The notes beneath the pieces are model-generated. The model was not told the DNA's origin. It saw only the letters and a list, made by a program, of their open reading frames with translations, and did not search any database. Positions 8,432-16,389 of a stretch of 16,774 nt of DNA are shown piece after piece. The stretch's first letter is position 1; each line of letters begins with the position of its first letter. Position numbers and translations under genes: made by a program. Source of the DNA: Hyphomonadaceae bacterium UBA1001 (GTDB taxonomy: Bacteria > Pseudomonadota > Alphaproteobacteria > Caulobacterales > Aquidulcibacteraceae); NCBI GenBank assembly GCA_002291875.1, contig DBAV01000064.1, positions 1 through 16,774 on the forward strand. The letters are read 5' to 3'.

Positions 8432-9547
8432 TCATGCCGCGTTGCGCAGTTCCAGACGGCGCACCAGCTTTTCCTTCCACACCTGCGGCGCCCCGATCTG
8501 CACCGCCAGCAGCTTGGCGCGGCGGTAGAACAGGTGACAGTCCACGTCCCAGGTGAAACCCATGCCGCCATGGACCTGGATGTTGTCCCGGGCGGCGCGG
8601 CCGAACGCCTCGCATGCGGCGACCCGCGCTGCTGCCGCCGCCAGGGGCAGTTCGCCCGCATCGGTCGAGAGCGCCCATGCCCCGAAATAGGCGTTCGAGC
8701 GGGCCACCTCGATCGCCACATACATGTCCGCAAGCGCGTGCTTGACCGCCTGGAAGGACCCGATCGGACGCGAGAACGCCACCCGGTCCCTGGCATAGGC
8801 GGTCGCCATCTCGAGACAGCGCTGGGCCCCGCCGATCTGCTCGAAGGCGAACAGCACCGCTGCCCGGTCCAGCGTGGCCTCGACCAGGACCATGCCCTGT
8901 CCCGCCTCGCCGACCCGCGACGCCGGCGCGGCATTCAGCGTCAGGCGGGCATGACCGCGCGTGGGGTCCAGCGTGCGCACCCGCTCGCGCGTGACCCCGG
9001 GCCCCGAGAGGTCGACCAGCACCAGCGAGGTCCCCTGTCCCTCGCTGGCCAGCACGAGCGCATGGGTCGCCACCATGGCATCGGTGACGGGGATCTTGAC
9101 CCCGGACACCGTGCCGCCGGCAAAACTGGCGGACAGCGGCCCCGCGCCCAGCGCGCCCGGCCCTTCGGCGGTGGCGAGGCATCCGATCACCGAGCCATCC
9201 ACCACGCCCGGCAGCAGCTGGTCCTTCTGTGCCTGCGACCCTGCAGCAAGCACGGCCTCGGCGAACAGATAGAGGCTGGACGAGAACGGAATGGGCGCAA
9301 GCGCGCGGCCCATCTCCTCGGCCAGCACGCACAGCTCGAGCCGCCCCAGGCCCAGCCCGCCATGCGCCTCGGGGATCGCCACCCCCAGCCATCCCATGCC
9401 GGCGACCCGGGCCCAAAGATCGGGGTCGTGGTCACGCTCGGCATTGTCCAGAACCGCCCGCACGCGCGTCACCGACGCATGATCGGCCAGAAAGCGTCGG
9501 GCCTGGTCGCGGAGGGCCTTCTGGTCGTCGGAAAAATCGAAATTCAT
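8432..9547 (-). CDS. Acyl-CoA dehydrogenase family protein
   Basis: A 371-residue FAD-dependent acyl-CoA dehydrogenase. Start at 9547 gives MNFDFSDDQKALRDQARRFL, the family N-terminus, with GAGGAG upstream; 19 in-frame upstream codons are not family-like. Visible parts: N-terminal helical domain with GWLGVAIPEAHGGLGLGRLE, middle beta domain, and C-terminal domain with RVAFSRPIGSFQAVKHALAD and IQVHGGMGFTWDVDCHLFYR. The last motif belongs to the subgroup ending in H-L-x-x-R-R-A rather than the medium/short-chain enzymes; members are often encoded next to a second subunit and work on bulky acyl-CoAs, but no partner is visible here. Substrate cannot be predicted. The gene stands alone between the mntA remnant and a DUF3429 gene. 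Confidence 0.9.
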   Translation of the reverse strand: MNFDFSDDQKALRDQARRFLADHASVTRVRAVLDNAERDHDPDLWARVAGMGWLGVAIPEAHGGLGLGRLELCVLAEEMGRALAPIPFSSSLYLFAEAVLAAGSQAQKDQLLPGVVDGSVIGCLATAEGPGALGAGPLSASFAGGTVSGVKIPVTDAMVATHALVLASEGQGTSLVLVDLSGPGVTRERVRTLDPTRGHARLTLNAAPASRVGEAGQGMVLVEATLDRAAVLFAFEQIGGAQRCLEMATAYARDRVAFSRPIGSFQAVKHALADMYVAIEVARSNAYFGAWALSTDAGELPLAAAAARVAACEAFGRAARDNIQVHGGMGFTWDVDCHLFYRRAKLLAVQIGAPQVWKEKLVRRLELRNAA

Positions 9548-9655
9548 GGCCAGGCTCCTCGGGTGCAGTCGGCAGGCACCATAACGGTCCGCGCGCGGTC
9601 GCAAAGGCCTTACGCCGCGGCACCTCCTCAGTGACGCCGGCGCCCGCCTCTCGCC

Positions 9656-10204
9656 TCAGGCGCCCAGGCGCATCTCGAAGGCCACCGCTCCGGCCGCCAG
9701 ACAGGCCGCCGCAGCCAGCGTGGCCGGCCAGCGCAAATGCCGGTACCAGAGCGGCAGGGCGCGATCGCCGGAATCCCAGACCAGCATTGCCAGATACGCC
9801 GGCACCAGCACCATCAGCGCCAACGGCGCGGCCACCCAGCCCTGCAGCGTCTGGGCCATGGTTGCACCCCACGCCAGCAAAGACGGCGCGATGGCCCCGG
9901 CCATCACACTCCAGCGCGGCGGGGCAGAGGCCCGCGCCGCAGCCGCCACCTCGATCCCCCACCGGACCCCGCCCAGAAAGGTCAGGATCAGCGCGCCCCA
10001 TGTCACCAGGGCGACATGCAGGATGATGAGGAACTGCGCCGGCAGCAGCCACATCGCCCCTGCCAGCAGCGCAAAAAAGCCCATTCCCGCCAGGGTGGCG
10101 ACCCACGCGGCGCCCGGTCGGGGGCGCGCAGGGGCACCCGGCGCGGCAGGCTGCGGCGGTGTGCCGGCGGCTTCGGTTGCGGCTGTTCCAACCACGGTGT
10201 CCAT
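9656..10204 (-). CDS. DUF3429 family integral membrane protein
   Basis: 182 residues with a Pro/Ala-rich N-terminus (1-33) and about five membrane helices (roughly 35-52, 58-78, 98-118, 125-143, 157-175). The segment ALILTFLGGVRWG (71-83) and the following SVMAGAIAPSLLAWGA match the pattern I associate with DUF3429. The start at 10204 is preceded by GGGGGAG; the in-frame ATG five codons earlier would put that ribosome site inside the gene. Function unknown. It is divergent from the SURF1 gene, sharing a 124-base gap. Confidence 0.75.
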   Translation of the reverse strand: MDTVVGTAATEAAGTPPQPAAPGAPARPRPGAAWVATLAGMGFFALLAGAMWLLPAQFLIILHVALVTWGALILTFLGGVRWGIEVAAAARASAPPRWSVMAGAIAPSLLAWGATMAQTLQGWVAAPLALMVLVPAYLAMLVWDSGDRALPLWYRHLRWPATLAAAACLAAGAVAFEMRLGA

Positions 10205-10328
10205 GGTGTGCTCCCCCATCCGCCGCGCCAGGGCGGTCGCATGCCGCGACGCCTGCGCGCATGGCCTCGCGGCCGTTCCGGCGCGATGATAGGGCAGGCC
10301 GCGGCTGATGCCAGCCTCAGGATATGCC

Positions 10329-11087
10329 ATGACCCGCACCGGACCGGTATTTCACGTCGTGACCCTGGTCGCGCTGGCGATCCTGCTGGCGCTGGGCACC
10401 TGGCAGCTGCAGCGGCTGGCCTGGAAGGAAGGGCTGATCGCCGCCATCGAGCGCCAGGCCGGCCAGCCCCCTGTGCCCCTGGAAACGGTGCTGGCGGACC
10501 CCGCGCGCCTTGGCGGCGAGGATATCCTGTTCACGCCCGTGACGGTCGACGCCGCAGCCTCTGGCGCGACGGCACTGGTGGCGGGGATCGTCGATGGCGG
10601 AGGCGTCTGGCGGGTGCTGCGGGCACGGACCCTGGCGGACGGCCGCGCGGTCTGGGTCGAGGAAGACCATGTGCCCTATGGCGGCGGTGCGGCGGTGACC
10701 CTGCCCCAGCCGACCGCCCCCCGCCCGGGCCCTCTGACCGGTGCGCTGCGCCTCGCCGAGGCCGCCCCGGCGGTTGCGGCCGGATCGGCCAGCCGCACCA
10801 GCTTTGCCACCGTCGATCCGGTTCAATTCCCCGCGATCGCGGGCGCGCGGCTGGTGCCCGAGGTCTGGGTCGCCGCACATCAGGTGCGCCGGCCCGACGG
10901 AAGCCTTGTGGCCAACCCCTTCGCGGCGCCCGACCTGCCCAACCGCCACTTCGAATATGCCATCACATGGTACGGACTGGCAGGGGCGTTGCTGGCAGTG
11001 TATGTCGCGCGCCTTGTTCGCCGGCCGCGTGGCGCAGCCGCCCCACGCGCGGCCAACCAGCCCCCCGATTCGCCGCGACAGGCTTGA
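10329..11087 (+). CDS. SURF1 family cytochrome c oxidase assembly protein
   Basis: Inner-membrane protein that helps insert heme a into subunit I of aa3-type cytochrome oxidase. 252 residues with helices at both ends (about 8-22 and 220-240) around a periplasmic domain. Family signatures are LGTWQLQRLAWKEGLI (22-37) and NPFAAPDLPNRHFEYAITWY near the second helix. The start at 10329 has AGGA seven bases upstream; an ATG 21 bases earlier is less well placed. It begins the run leading to thrC, 18 bases downstream. In many alphaproteobacteria it ends a cox/cta operon, but no oxidase gene is in this window. Confidence 0.92.
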   Translation: MTRTGPVFHVVTLVALAILLALGTWQLQRLAWKEGLIAAIERQAGQPPVPLETVLADPARLGGEDILFTPVTVDAAASGATALVAGIVDGGGVWRVLRARTLADGRAVWVEEDHVPYGGGAAVTLPQPTAPRPGPLTGALRLAEAAPAVAAGSASRTSFATVDPVQFPAIAGARLVPEVWVAAHQVRRPDGSLVANPFAAPDLPNRHFEYAITWYGLAGALLAVYVARLVRRPRGAAAPRAANQPPDSPRQA

Positions 11088-11105
11088 GAGGATACCGGTA
11101 CGCGC

Positions 11106-12533
11106 ATGGAGTATATCTCGACCCGCGGCGCGGCCCCTGCCGTGGGCTTTCTCGACGCGGTGCTGGCCGGCCTTGCCCCCGATGGCGGGCTCTATGTCCC
11201 GCGCACATGGCCGCGCTTCACCCATGAGGAACTGGCCCGCTTTCCGGTGGAGAGCTTTTCGGGCGCCTCGGTCGACGTGCTGGCACGGCTGGCGGGGGAC
11301 GACCTCGAGCCATCGGTGCGGTCGATCCTGTCGGCCCAGGCGTTCTGCCACAATGCCAAGACATTCGGCGGTTTCGACCATCCGGCAGTGGCGCCGCTGC
11401 TGCAGATCGGTGCGAACGAATGGCTGCTCGAGCTGTTCCACGGCCCGACGCTGGCGTTCAAGGACATCGCCATGCGGCTGGCGGCCGCGCTGTTCGATCA
11501 TGTGCTGAGCGAAACCGACGCGCGGCGGACCATCGTGGTGGCGACCTCGGGTGACACGGGCGGGGCCGCGGTGGACGCCTTCGCGCGCAGCCATGCGGTC
11601 GACCTGTTCGTGCTGTTTCCCAAGGGCCGCATCAGCGACGTTCAGCGCCGCTTCATGACCACGGGTGACGGGCCGGCGGTGTTCCCGATCGCGGTCGAGG
11701 GCGATTTCGATACCTGCCAGTCGATCGTCAAGCAGTTGTTCGCCGACCGCGACTTCGTCTCGAAGGTCAGCCTGAGCGGGGTCAATTCGATCAACTTTGC
11801 CCGCATCCTGGCCCAGACCATCTATTATTTCACGGCAGCCACCTCGATCGGCGCGCCGGGCCGCAAGGTGTCGTTCACGGTGCCGTCGGGCAATTTCGGC
11901 GATGCCTATGCCGGCCACGCGGCGCGCATGATGGGCCTGCCGATCGAACGGCTGATCGTGGCCACCAACGCCAACCAGATGCTGGCACGCGCGATTGCCA
12001 CCGGCCGCTTCGAGCGGGCGGGCGCATCGGTGCCCACCCTGTCGCCCGCCATCGACATCCAGGTCGCATCGAATTTCGAGCGGCTGGTGTTCGAGGCGGT
12101 GGGCCGCGACGGGGCGGCAACCGCGGCGCTCTATGAGGCCTTCACGCGCGAAGGCGCCTTTACCCTTCCGCCCGACGCACAGGCCGTCATCCGCCAGAAT
12201 TTCGAGGCGGTGTCGATCGACGACGACGAGACCCGCGCCACCATTGCCGCGGTCCGCAAGGCGACGGGCGTGCTGATCTGTCCGCACACCGCGGTGGGCG
12301 TGGCTGCGACCCGCCGCCTGCGGCGCAAGGGTGATGACAGCGCCACGATCACCCTGGCGACCGCCCACCCGGCCAAGTTCCCCGACGCGGTCGAAGCCGC
12401 GTGCGGCGTTCGTCCGTCCTTGCCCGAGGCGGTGCGCGATCTCTATGACCGGCCCGAGCGGTTCGACACCCTGCCCGCCGACACGGCGGCGGTGCGCGAC
12501 TTCGTGCTGGCGAACACGCGGGCGATGGCGTGA
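11106..12533 (+). CDS. thrC: Threonine synthase
   Basis: PLP enzyme converting O-phosphohomoserine to threonine, the last step of the pathway. 475 residues. The N-terminus EYISTRGAAPAVGFLDAVL and DGGLYVP are diagnostic; HGPTLAFKD contains the PLP-binding Lys119; ATSGDTGGAAVDAF and FTVPSGNFGDAYAG form the phosphate/PLP-binding loops. GAGAGGA lies rather far (13 bases) from the ATG, but the family N-terminus fixes the start. Its TGA overlaps the GTG start of the next gene. Confidence 0.97.
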   Translation: MEYISTRGAAPAVGFLDAVLAGLAPDGGLYVPRTWPRFTHEELARFPVESFSGASVDVLARLAGDDLEPSVRSILSAQAFCHNAKTFGGFDHPAVAPLLQIGANEWLLELFHGPTLAFKDIAMRLAAALFDHVLSETDARRTIVVATSGDTGGAAVDAFARSHAVDLFVLFPKGRISDVQRRFMTTGDGPAVFPIAVEGDFDTCQSIVKQLFADRDFVSKVSLSGVNSINFARILAQTIYYFTAATSIGAPGRKVSFTVPSGNFGDAYAGHAARMMGLPIERLIVATNANQMLARAIATGRFERAGASVPTLSPAIDIQVASNFERLVFEAVGRDGAATAALYEAFTREGAFTLPPDAQAVIRQNFEAVSIDDDETRATIAAVRKATGVLICPHTAVGVAATRRLRRKGDDSATITLATAHPAKFPDAVEAACGVRPSLPEAVRDLYDRPERFDTLPADTAAVRDFVLANTRAMA

Positions 12534-13792
12534 ACCCGACCCTCGAGACCCTCGACTCCGGCGTCCGGCTGGCATGCGACCCGATGCCCGGCCTCGCCTC
12601 GATGACCCTGATGGTCGCGATCGGGGTCGGCACGCGCTGGGAAACATCCCAGACCAATGGCGTGGCGCACCTGCTCGAGCACATGGCCTTCAAGGGCGCG
12701 GGCGGACGCTCGGCGCGCGGCCTGGCCGAGGCGATCGAGCGCCTGGGCGCCAGCGTGGACGCCGCCACCAGCTATGAACGCACCTGCTGGATCGCGCGCG
12801 GGCTCTCCGAGGATGCCCCGGCATTGGCCGACATCGTCGCCGACATGGTGCTGGACCCCCACCTCGACGCCTCGGACCTCGAGCGCGAGCGCAATGTCGT
12901 TCTGCAGGAGATCGCCGAGGCGGACGACCTGCCCGACGACCGGGTGATGGAGCTGCACCAGAGCGGGGTCTTCGCCGACCAGCCGCTGGGCCGGCCGATC
13001 CTGGGCACGCCCGAAACGCTGGACGGCATCGGCATCGACACGCTGGCGGGTTTTCACCGGCAGATGCTGGACCCGTCCCGGATGGTCATCTCGGTGGCGG
13101 GCTCCTGCGACCTCGAGGCGGTGCGTGTGCGCGTGGCCGAGCGCTTTGGCGCCCTTCGTGCGACCGGCATGGCACCGCCGCTGGGCGCAGCGGCCCGCGC
13201 CTGCGCCCTGTTCGAGGAACGCGACACGGCGCAGGCCCAGCTGATGGTCAGCTGGGATGCCCCCGCCGCCGGCGAGGACGCGACCTATGCGGCACGCCTG
13301 GCCTGCGAGATCCTGGGCGGGGGGGCATCCTCGCGCCTGTTCCAGGAAGTGCGCGAGGCGCGTGGACTGGTCTATGGCATCGACAGCTGGCTGGACCTCT
13401 ATGCCGATGTCGGACGGTTCGGATTTTCGGCCGCCTGCGACCCGCGCCATGCTCGCGAGGTGATGCAGATCGCGGCCGAGCAACTGGCCCTTCTGGCGGA
13501 ACACGGCCCGACCGAGGACGAGCTGGCGCGCGCCAAGGCCGGCGTGCGGGCCCGGATCCTGATGGGCCTGGAATCCCCCAGCGCCCGCGCCGAGGCGCGG
13601 GTGTCACAGGTGTTCCTGCGCGGGGCGGTCCAGGACTTTGGCGCGGTGGCGCGCCGGGTGGCCGCGGTCACCGCCGATGAGGTGCGCGCGGCGTGTGCGC
13701 GCGTGCGGACCGGCGCGCTGGCGACGGCGGTGCTGGGGCGCGGGCGGGCCCTGGGCGCAGGCGGGCAATTCGCGGCCCGGTTCGCCCCGTGA
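12530..13792 (+). CDS. M16 family zinc metallopeptidase (processing-peptidase-like)
   Basis: 420 residues of the M16B type related to the mitochondrial processing peptidase beta subunit. The inverted zinc site HLLEH (His47, Glu50, His51) and the third ligand Glu127 in NVVLQEIAE, exactly 76 residues after His51, are all present, so it should be catalytically active. The C-terminal half carries the usual RLFQEVREARGLVYGIDSW segment. Start is GTG (12530), overlapping the thrC stop as GTGA. The last codons overlap the GNAT start in the same way. Natural substrates of bacterial members are poorly known. Confidence 0.92.
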   Translation: MNPTLETLDSGVRLACDPMPGLASMTLMVAIGVGTRWETSQTNGVAHLLEHMAFKGAGGRSARGLAEAIERLGASVDAATSYERTCWIARGLSEDAPALADIVADMVLDPHLDASDLERERNVVLQEIAEADDLPDDRVMELHQSGVFADQPLGRPILGTPETLDGIGIDTLAGFHRQMLDPSRMVISVAGSCDLEAVRVRVAERFGALRATGMAPPLGAAARACALFEERDTAQAQLMVSWDAPAAGEDATYAARLACEILGGGASSRLFQEVREARGLVYGIDSWLDLYADVGRFGFSAACDPRHAREVMQIAAEQLALLAEHGPTEDELARAKAGVRARILMGLESPSARAEARVSQVFLRGAVQDFGAVARRVAAVTADEVRAACARVRTGALATAVLGRGRALGAGGQFAARFAP

Positions 13793-14391
13793 CCCGCGGC
13801 TTCCTGCCGCTGTTCGCGCGCGAGGGCGAGACCAGCGCGACCCGCCGCTTCGAGGATGGCCACACCATGATCCGTGCGCCCGAGGCGCGCGACTATGGCG
13901 CCTGGGCGGCTCTGCGCGCGGCCTCGCGCGAGCATCTGCAGCCGTGGGAGCCGGCCTGGCAGGAGGACGAACTCAGCCGCGACGCGTTCCGGCGGCGCCT
14001 GCGGCGCTATGCCGAGGACGCCCGCGAACAGACCGGCTTTGCCTTCCTGACCTTTGCCATGCCGGGCGAGACGCTGGTCGGCGGGGTCACGCTGAGCCGC
14101 ATCCGCCGCGGCGTGGCGATGATGGGGTCGATCGGCTATTGGTGCGGACAGGCGCACCTGCGTCGCGGGCACACCCGGACCGCGGTGCGCCTGGCGGTCG
14201 GCTTTGCGTTCGGCGAACTGGGCCTGCACCGCATCGAGGCTGCCTGCCTGCCCGAGAACCTGCCTTCGCGCCAGCTTTTGCTGGACATGGGCTTTGAACA
14301 GGAAGGCCGGGCGCGCGAATATCTGCGCATTGCGGGGGCCTGGCGGGACCACCTCCTATTCGGGCTGGTGCGGCCGGCCGACGCCGGTTAA
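13789..14391 (+). CDS. GNAT family N-acetyltransferase, RimJ-like
   Basis: 200 residues starting at GTG 13789, which overlaps the M16 stop (GTGA). The frame is open further upstream but inside the M16 gene in non-family sequence. The RimJ-like pattern is clear: DYGAWAALRAASREHLQPWE, then the acetyl-CoA region IGYWCGQAHLRRGHTRTAVR, and HRIEAACLPENLPSRQLLLD followed by GFEQEGRAREYLRI. RimJ-type enzymes acetylate the N-terminal alanine of ribosomal protein S5, but relatives have other targets, so the substrate is uncertain. The stop TAA lies inside the inverted repeat that follows. Confidence 0.9.
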   Translation: MTRGFLPLFAREGETSATRRFEDGHTMIRAPEARDYGAWAALRAASREHLQPWEPAWQEDELSRDAFRRRLRRYAEDAREQTGFAFLTFAMPGETLVGGVTLSRIRRGVAMMGSIGYWCGQAHLRRGHTRTAVRLAVGFAFGELGLHRIEAACLPENLPSRQLLLDMGFEQEGRAREYLRIAGAWRDHLLFGLVRPADAG

Positions 14392-14409
14392 CGGTAACGC
14401 ACCGTTAAC
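14387..14409. repeat. TTAA-containing perfect inverted repeat between GNAT and GGDEF-EAL genes
   Basis: Arms GTTAACGGT (14387-14395) and ACCGTTAAC (14401-14409) flank the five bases AACGC. The left arm contains the GNAT stop codon. There is no T-run after it, so a simple rho-independent terminator is unlikely. It lies 50 bases before the GTG of the GGDEF-EAL gene, where an operator would sit. Two of the four TTAA tetramers I could find in the window are here. They are spaced 13 apart, not the 7 of a canonical CtrA box. Confidence 0.5.
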
Positions 14410-14458
14410 GCAGCGGGCCGAAAGGTGACGCCCGGCGCAGCAAGGGGATGGGCACCGG

Positions 14459-16315
14459 GTGGACGGTGATCGACACGGCATCGGCATGACGCACGGCCCG
14501 CCCACGGCGGCGGCGGACAGCCCGTGCCAGGACGGGACTCCCGAAGATGCGCTGCGCACCAGTGCGCCCGACCACGCCAACGCAGACCCGGACGGCTTTG
14601 GCACGGCGGACATCGCGGTGTCCGAGATCGCGCCCGCCGACATCGCCGTGTCACCGGCCGTGCCTCGGGGGCTCGAGGCCGCCAATGCCGCGGTCTGGAC
14701 CATCACGCTGGACCCGCGGCCCACCATCGAGATCGCCGGCGCCCCCACCGCCTTCCAGCGGCTGAACGGGCGCATGGCGCTGGCGGCCTTCATGGCGGCC
14801 AATGTCCATGCCTCGGGGCGGCTGACGCTGGACGAGACGCTGGGCAGCGCGCGCCCGTTCGCACGCATCGACATTGCGCTCTCGCTGCTGCTGGGCCTGC
14901 GGTATGCCCCGATGCGGCTGATCGGGGCGTGGGACGCGGACGGGCGGACGGCCAGCGGGCTGGCGATTCCGGCCGGCCAGGGCGAGATCCTGGGCGACCA
15001 GGGCTTCGACACGGTCACAGGCCTGTTGAACCGGCCGACCTTTCGGTCCGCGCTGGCCACCCTGGCCGAAGGCGGCGGCGTGGTCGCGCTGGTGAACGTC
15101 GACCGCTTCCGGCGCTGGAACGAGACATTGGGCCATGATGCCGCCGATGCCGCGATCGCGGTGCTGGGTCGGCGGCTGGTCGAAGCGGGCGGCCCGCGTG
15201 CACTGGGTGCCCGGGTGGGACCGGACGAGCTTGCCCTGTTCGTACGCCGCGCCGATCCGCTGGTGCTGCAGGCGGCCCTGGACGAGACGATGCCACGGCG
15301 CTTTCGCCTCCGCGGGGTCGAGATCCAGCCCCAGCTGACGGTTGCGGTGGTCGCCATCGACACCGAAGCGGGCACCGATCCGCTGCTGGAGGCAGAGCTG
15401 GCCGTCGAACAGGCCCGCAGCGAGCGCCCGTCGACCGGGCTGCACAGCTTTGCCGCCCCCACCGGCCCGAACCGGCTGGCGCTGGAGGCGGACCTGGTGC
15501 GTGGCCTTCGGGCCGGCGAGTTCGAGCCCTTTTTCCAGCCCGTCGTCGATCTCGACAGCGGGCGGATCACCGGCTTCGAGGCCCTCAGCCGCTGGCGTCA
15601 CCCCACGCGCGGGGTGCTGGCGCCGATCGCCTTTCTGGGCCTGGCGGCCGAGATCGGCATGCTGGGCGACATCGGACGCATGACCATGGGGCGTGCGGTG
15701 CGCCAGCTGGCGCAATGGCGCGAGCGCACGGGGCGCATGCTGTCGGTGTCGGTCAACCTGACATCGGCCGAACTGGACCGCGCCGACCTTCTGGAGGACG
15801 TGGCCGAGGCCATCCACACCGCCAGCCTGCCGCCCGGCGCGCTGGAGCTCGAGATCACCGAGGACCAGATCATGCGCGACCCGGCGCGGGTGGCGCGGAC
15901 GCTGTCGCTGCTGCGTGCGGCCGGTGCGGGGGTGGCGCTGGACGATTTCGGGGTCGGCTTCTCGTCGCTGGCGTGGCTGGCCCAGCTGCCGGCCGACCGC
16001 ATCAAGCTGGACCGGTTCTTCGTGCGCACCGCGGCCCAGGGCGGGGCGGCCACGCGCATCGTGCACGCCGTGTCGGGGCTGGCGCGCGATCTCGGCATGA
16101 CCGTTGTGGCCGAAGGCATCGAGGACGAACCCACGCGCGTGCTGATGGCGGGCCTGGGGTGCACCCATGGCCAGGGCTATCTGTGGGGCGCCCCGCAGGA
16201 GGCCCGCGCGGCCGATGCGATGATCCAGCCGCGCGCCGATGCCCCGGGTGCACGCACCGCCGCCCCCGGCGACGCCGGCGCCGACATCATCCCCCTGATC
16301 CGGACCGCGGGCTGA
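14459..16315 (+). CDS. GGDEF-EAL protein, probable c-di-GMP phosphodiesterase with degenerate GGDEF
   Basis: 618 residues without signal peptide or membrane helix, so probably cytoplasmic. Start GTG 14459 has AAGGGGA about 10 bases upstream; ATG 14486 is an alternative. Residues 1-70 look disordered, with a repeated ADIAVS (50-55, 60-65). Residues about 75-175 may be a degenerate PAS domain (WTITLDPRPTIEI, PMRLIGAWDADGRTASG). GGDEF domain about 180-335: the signature reads GPDEL (254-258), so cyclase activity is unlikely. EAL domain about 345-590: EALSR (374-378), Asn433, Glu465, DDFG (495-498), Lys516, Glu552 and Gln572 are all present, so c-di-GMP hydrolysis is expected. The C-terminal 28 residues are Ala/Gly/Pro-rich. 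It follows the GNAT gene by 67 bases with its own possible control repeat. Confidence 0.93.
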   Translation: MDGDRHGIGMTHGPPTAAADSPCQDGTPEDALRTSAPDHANADPDGFGTADIAVSEIAPADIAVSPAVPRGLEAANAAVWTITLDPRPTIEIAGAPTAFQRLNGRMALAAFMAANVHASGRLTLDETLGSARPFARIDIALSLLLGLRYAPMRLIGAWDADGRTASGLAIPAGQGEILGDQGFDTVTGLLNRPTFRSALATLAEGGGVVALVNVDRFRRWNETLGHDAADAAIAVLGRRLVEAGGPRALGARVGPDELALFVRRADPLVLQAALDETMPRRFRLRGVEIQPQLTVAVVAIDTEAGTDPLLEAELAVEQARSERPSTGLHSFAAPTGPNRLALEADLVRGLRAGEFEPFFQPVVDLDSGRITGFEALSRWRHPTRGVLAPIAFLGLAAEIGMLGDIGRMTMGRAVRQLAQWRERTGRMLSVSVNLTSAELDRADLLEDVAEAIHTASLPPGALELEITEDQIMRDPARVARTLSLLRAAGAGVALDDFGVGFSSLAWLAQLPADRIKLDRFFVRTAAQGGAATRIVHAVSGLARDLGMTVVAEGIEDEPTRVLMAGLGCTHGQGYLWGAPQEARAADAMIQPRADAPGARTAAPGDAGADIIPLIRTAG

Positions 16316-16319
16316 GCGG

Positions 16320-16389
16320 ACCGGACCGCCGCACACCAGTGCGGCGTCGCTGCGGGTTCAGTTGCCGCACTGGTGTGCGGCGGTCCGGT
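16320..16389. terminator. Long inverted repeat between convergent genes, probable bidirectional terminator
   Basis: Two perfectly complementary 26-base arms (16320-16345 and 16364-16389) separated by 18 bases. They fill most of the 86-base gap between the convergent GGDEF-EAL and TerC-like genes. There is no T-run on either side, so termination would depend on the very stable hairpin, possibly with Rho. It could instead belong to a dispersed palindromic repeat family. Confidence 0.65.

Noticed and set aside
10317..12647. Very long open frame (776 codons) on the minus strand across SURF1 and thrC
   Set aside because: It is antisense to two clear conserved genes. It is Arg/Gly/His-rich with no recognisable motif, as expected from high-GC codon bias.
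14606..14655. Repeated ADIAVS in the GGDEF-EAL N-terminus as a functional tandem repeat
   Set aside because: Two short copies in a disordered Ala/Pro/Asp-rich stretch; likely low complexity.
14651..16336. 561-codon open frame on the minus strand across the GGDEF-EAL gene
   Set aside because: Shadow of a gene with every EAL residue conserved; no family pattern in the antisense translation.
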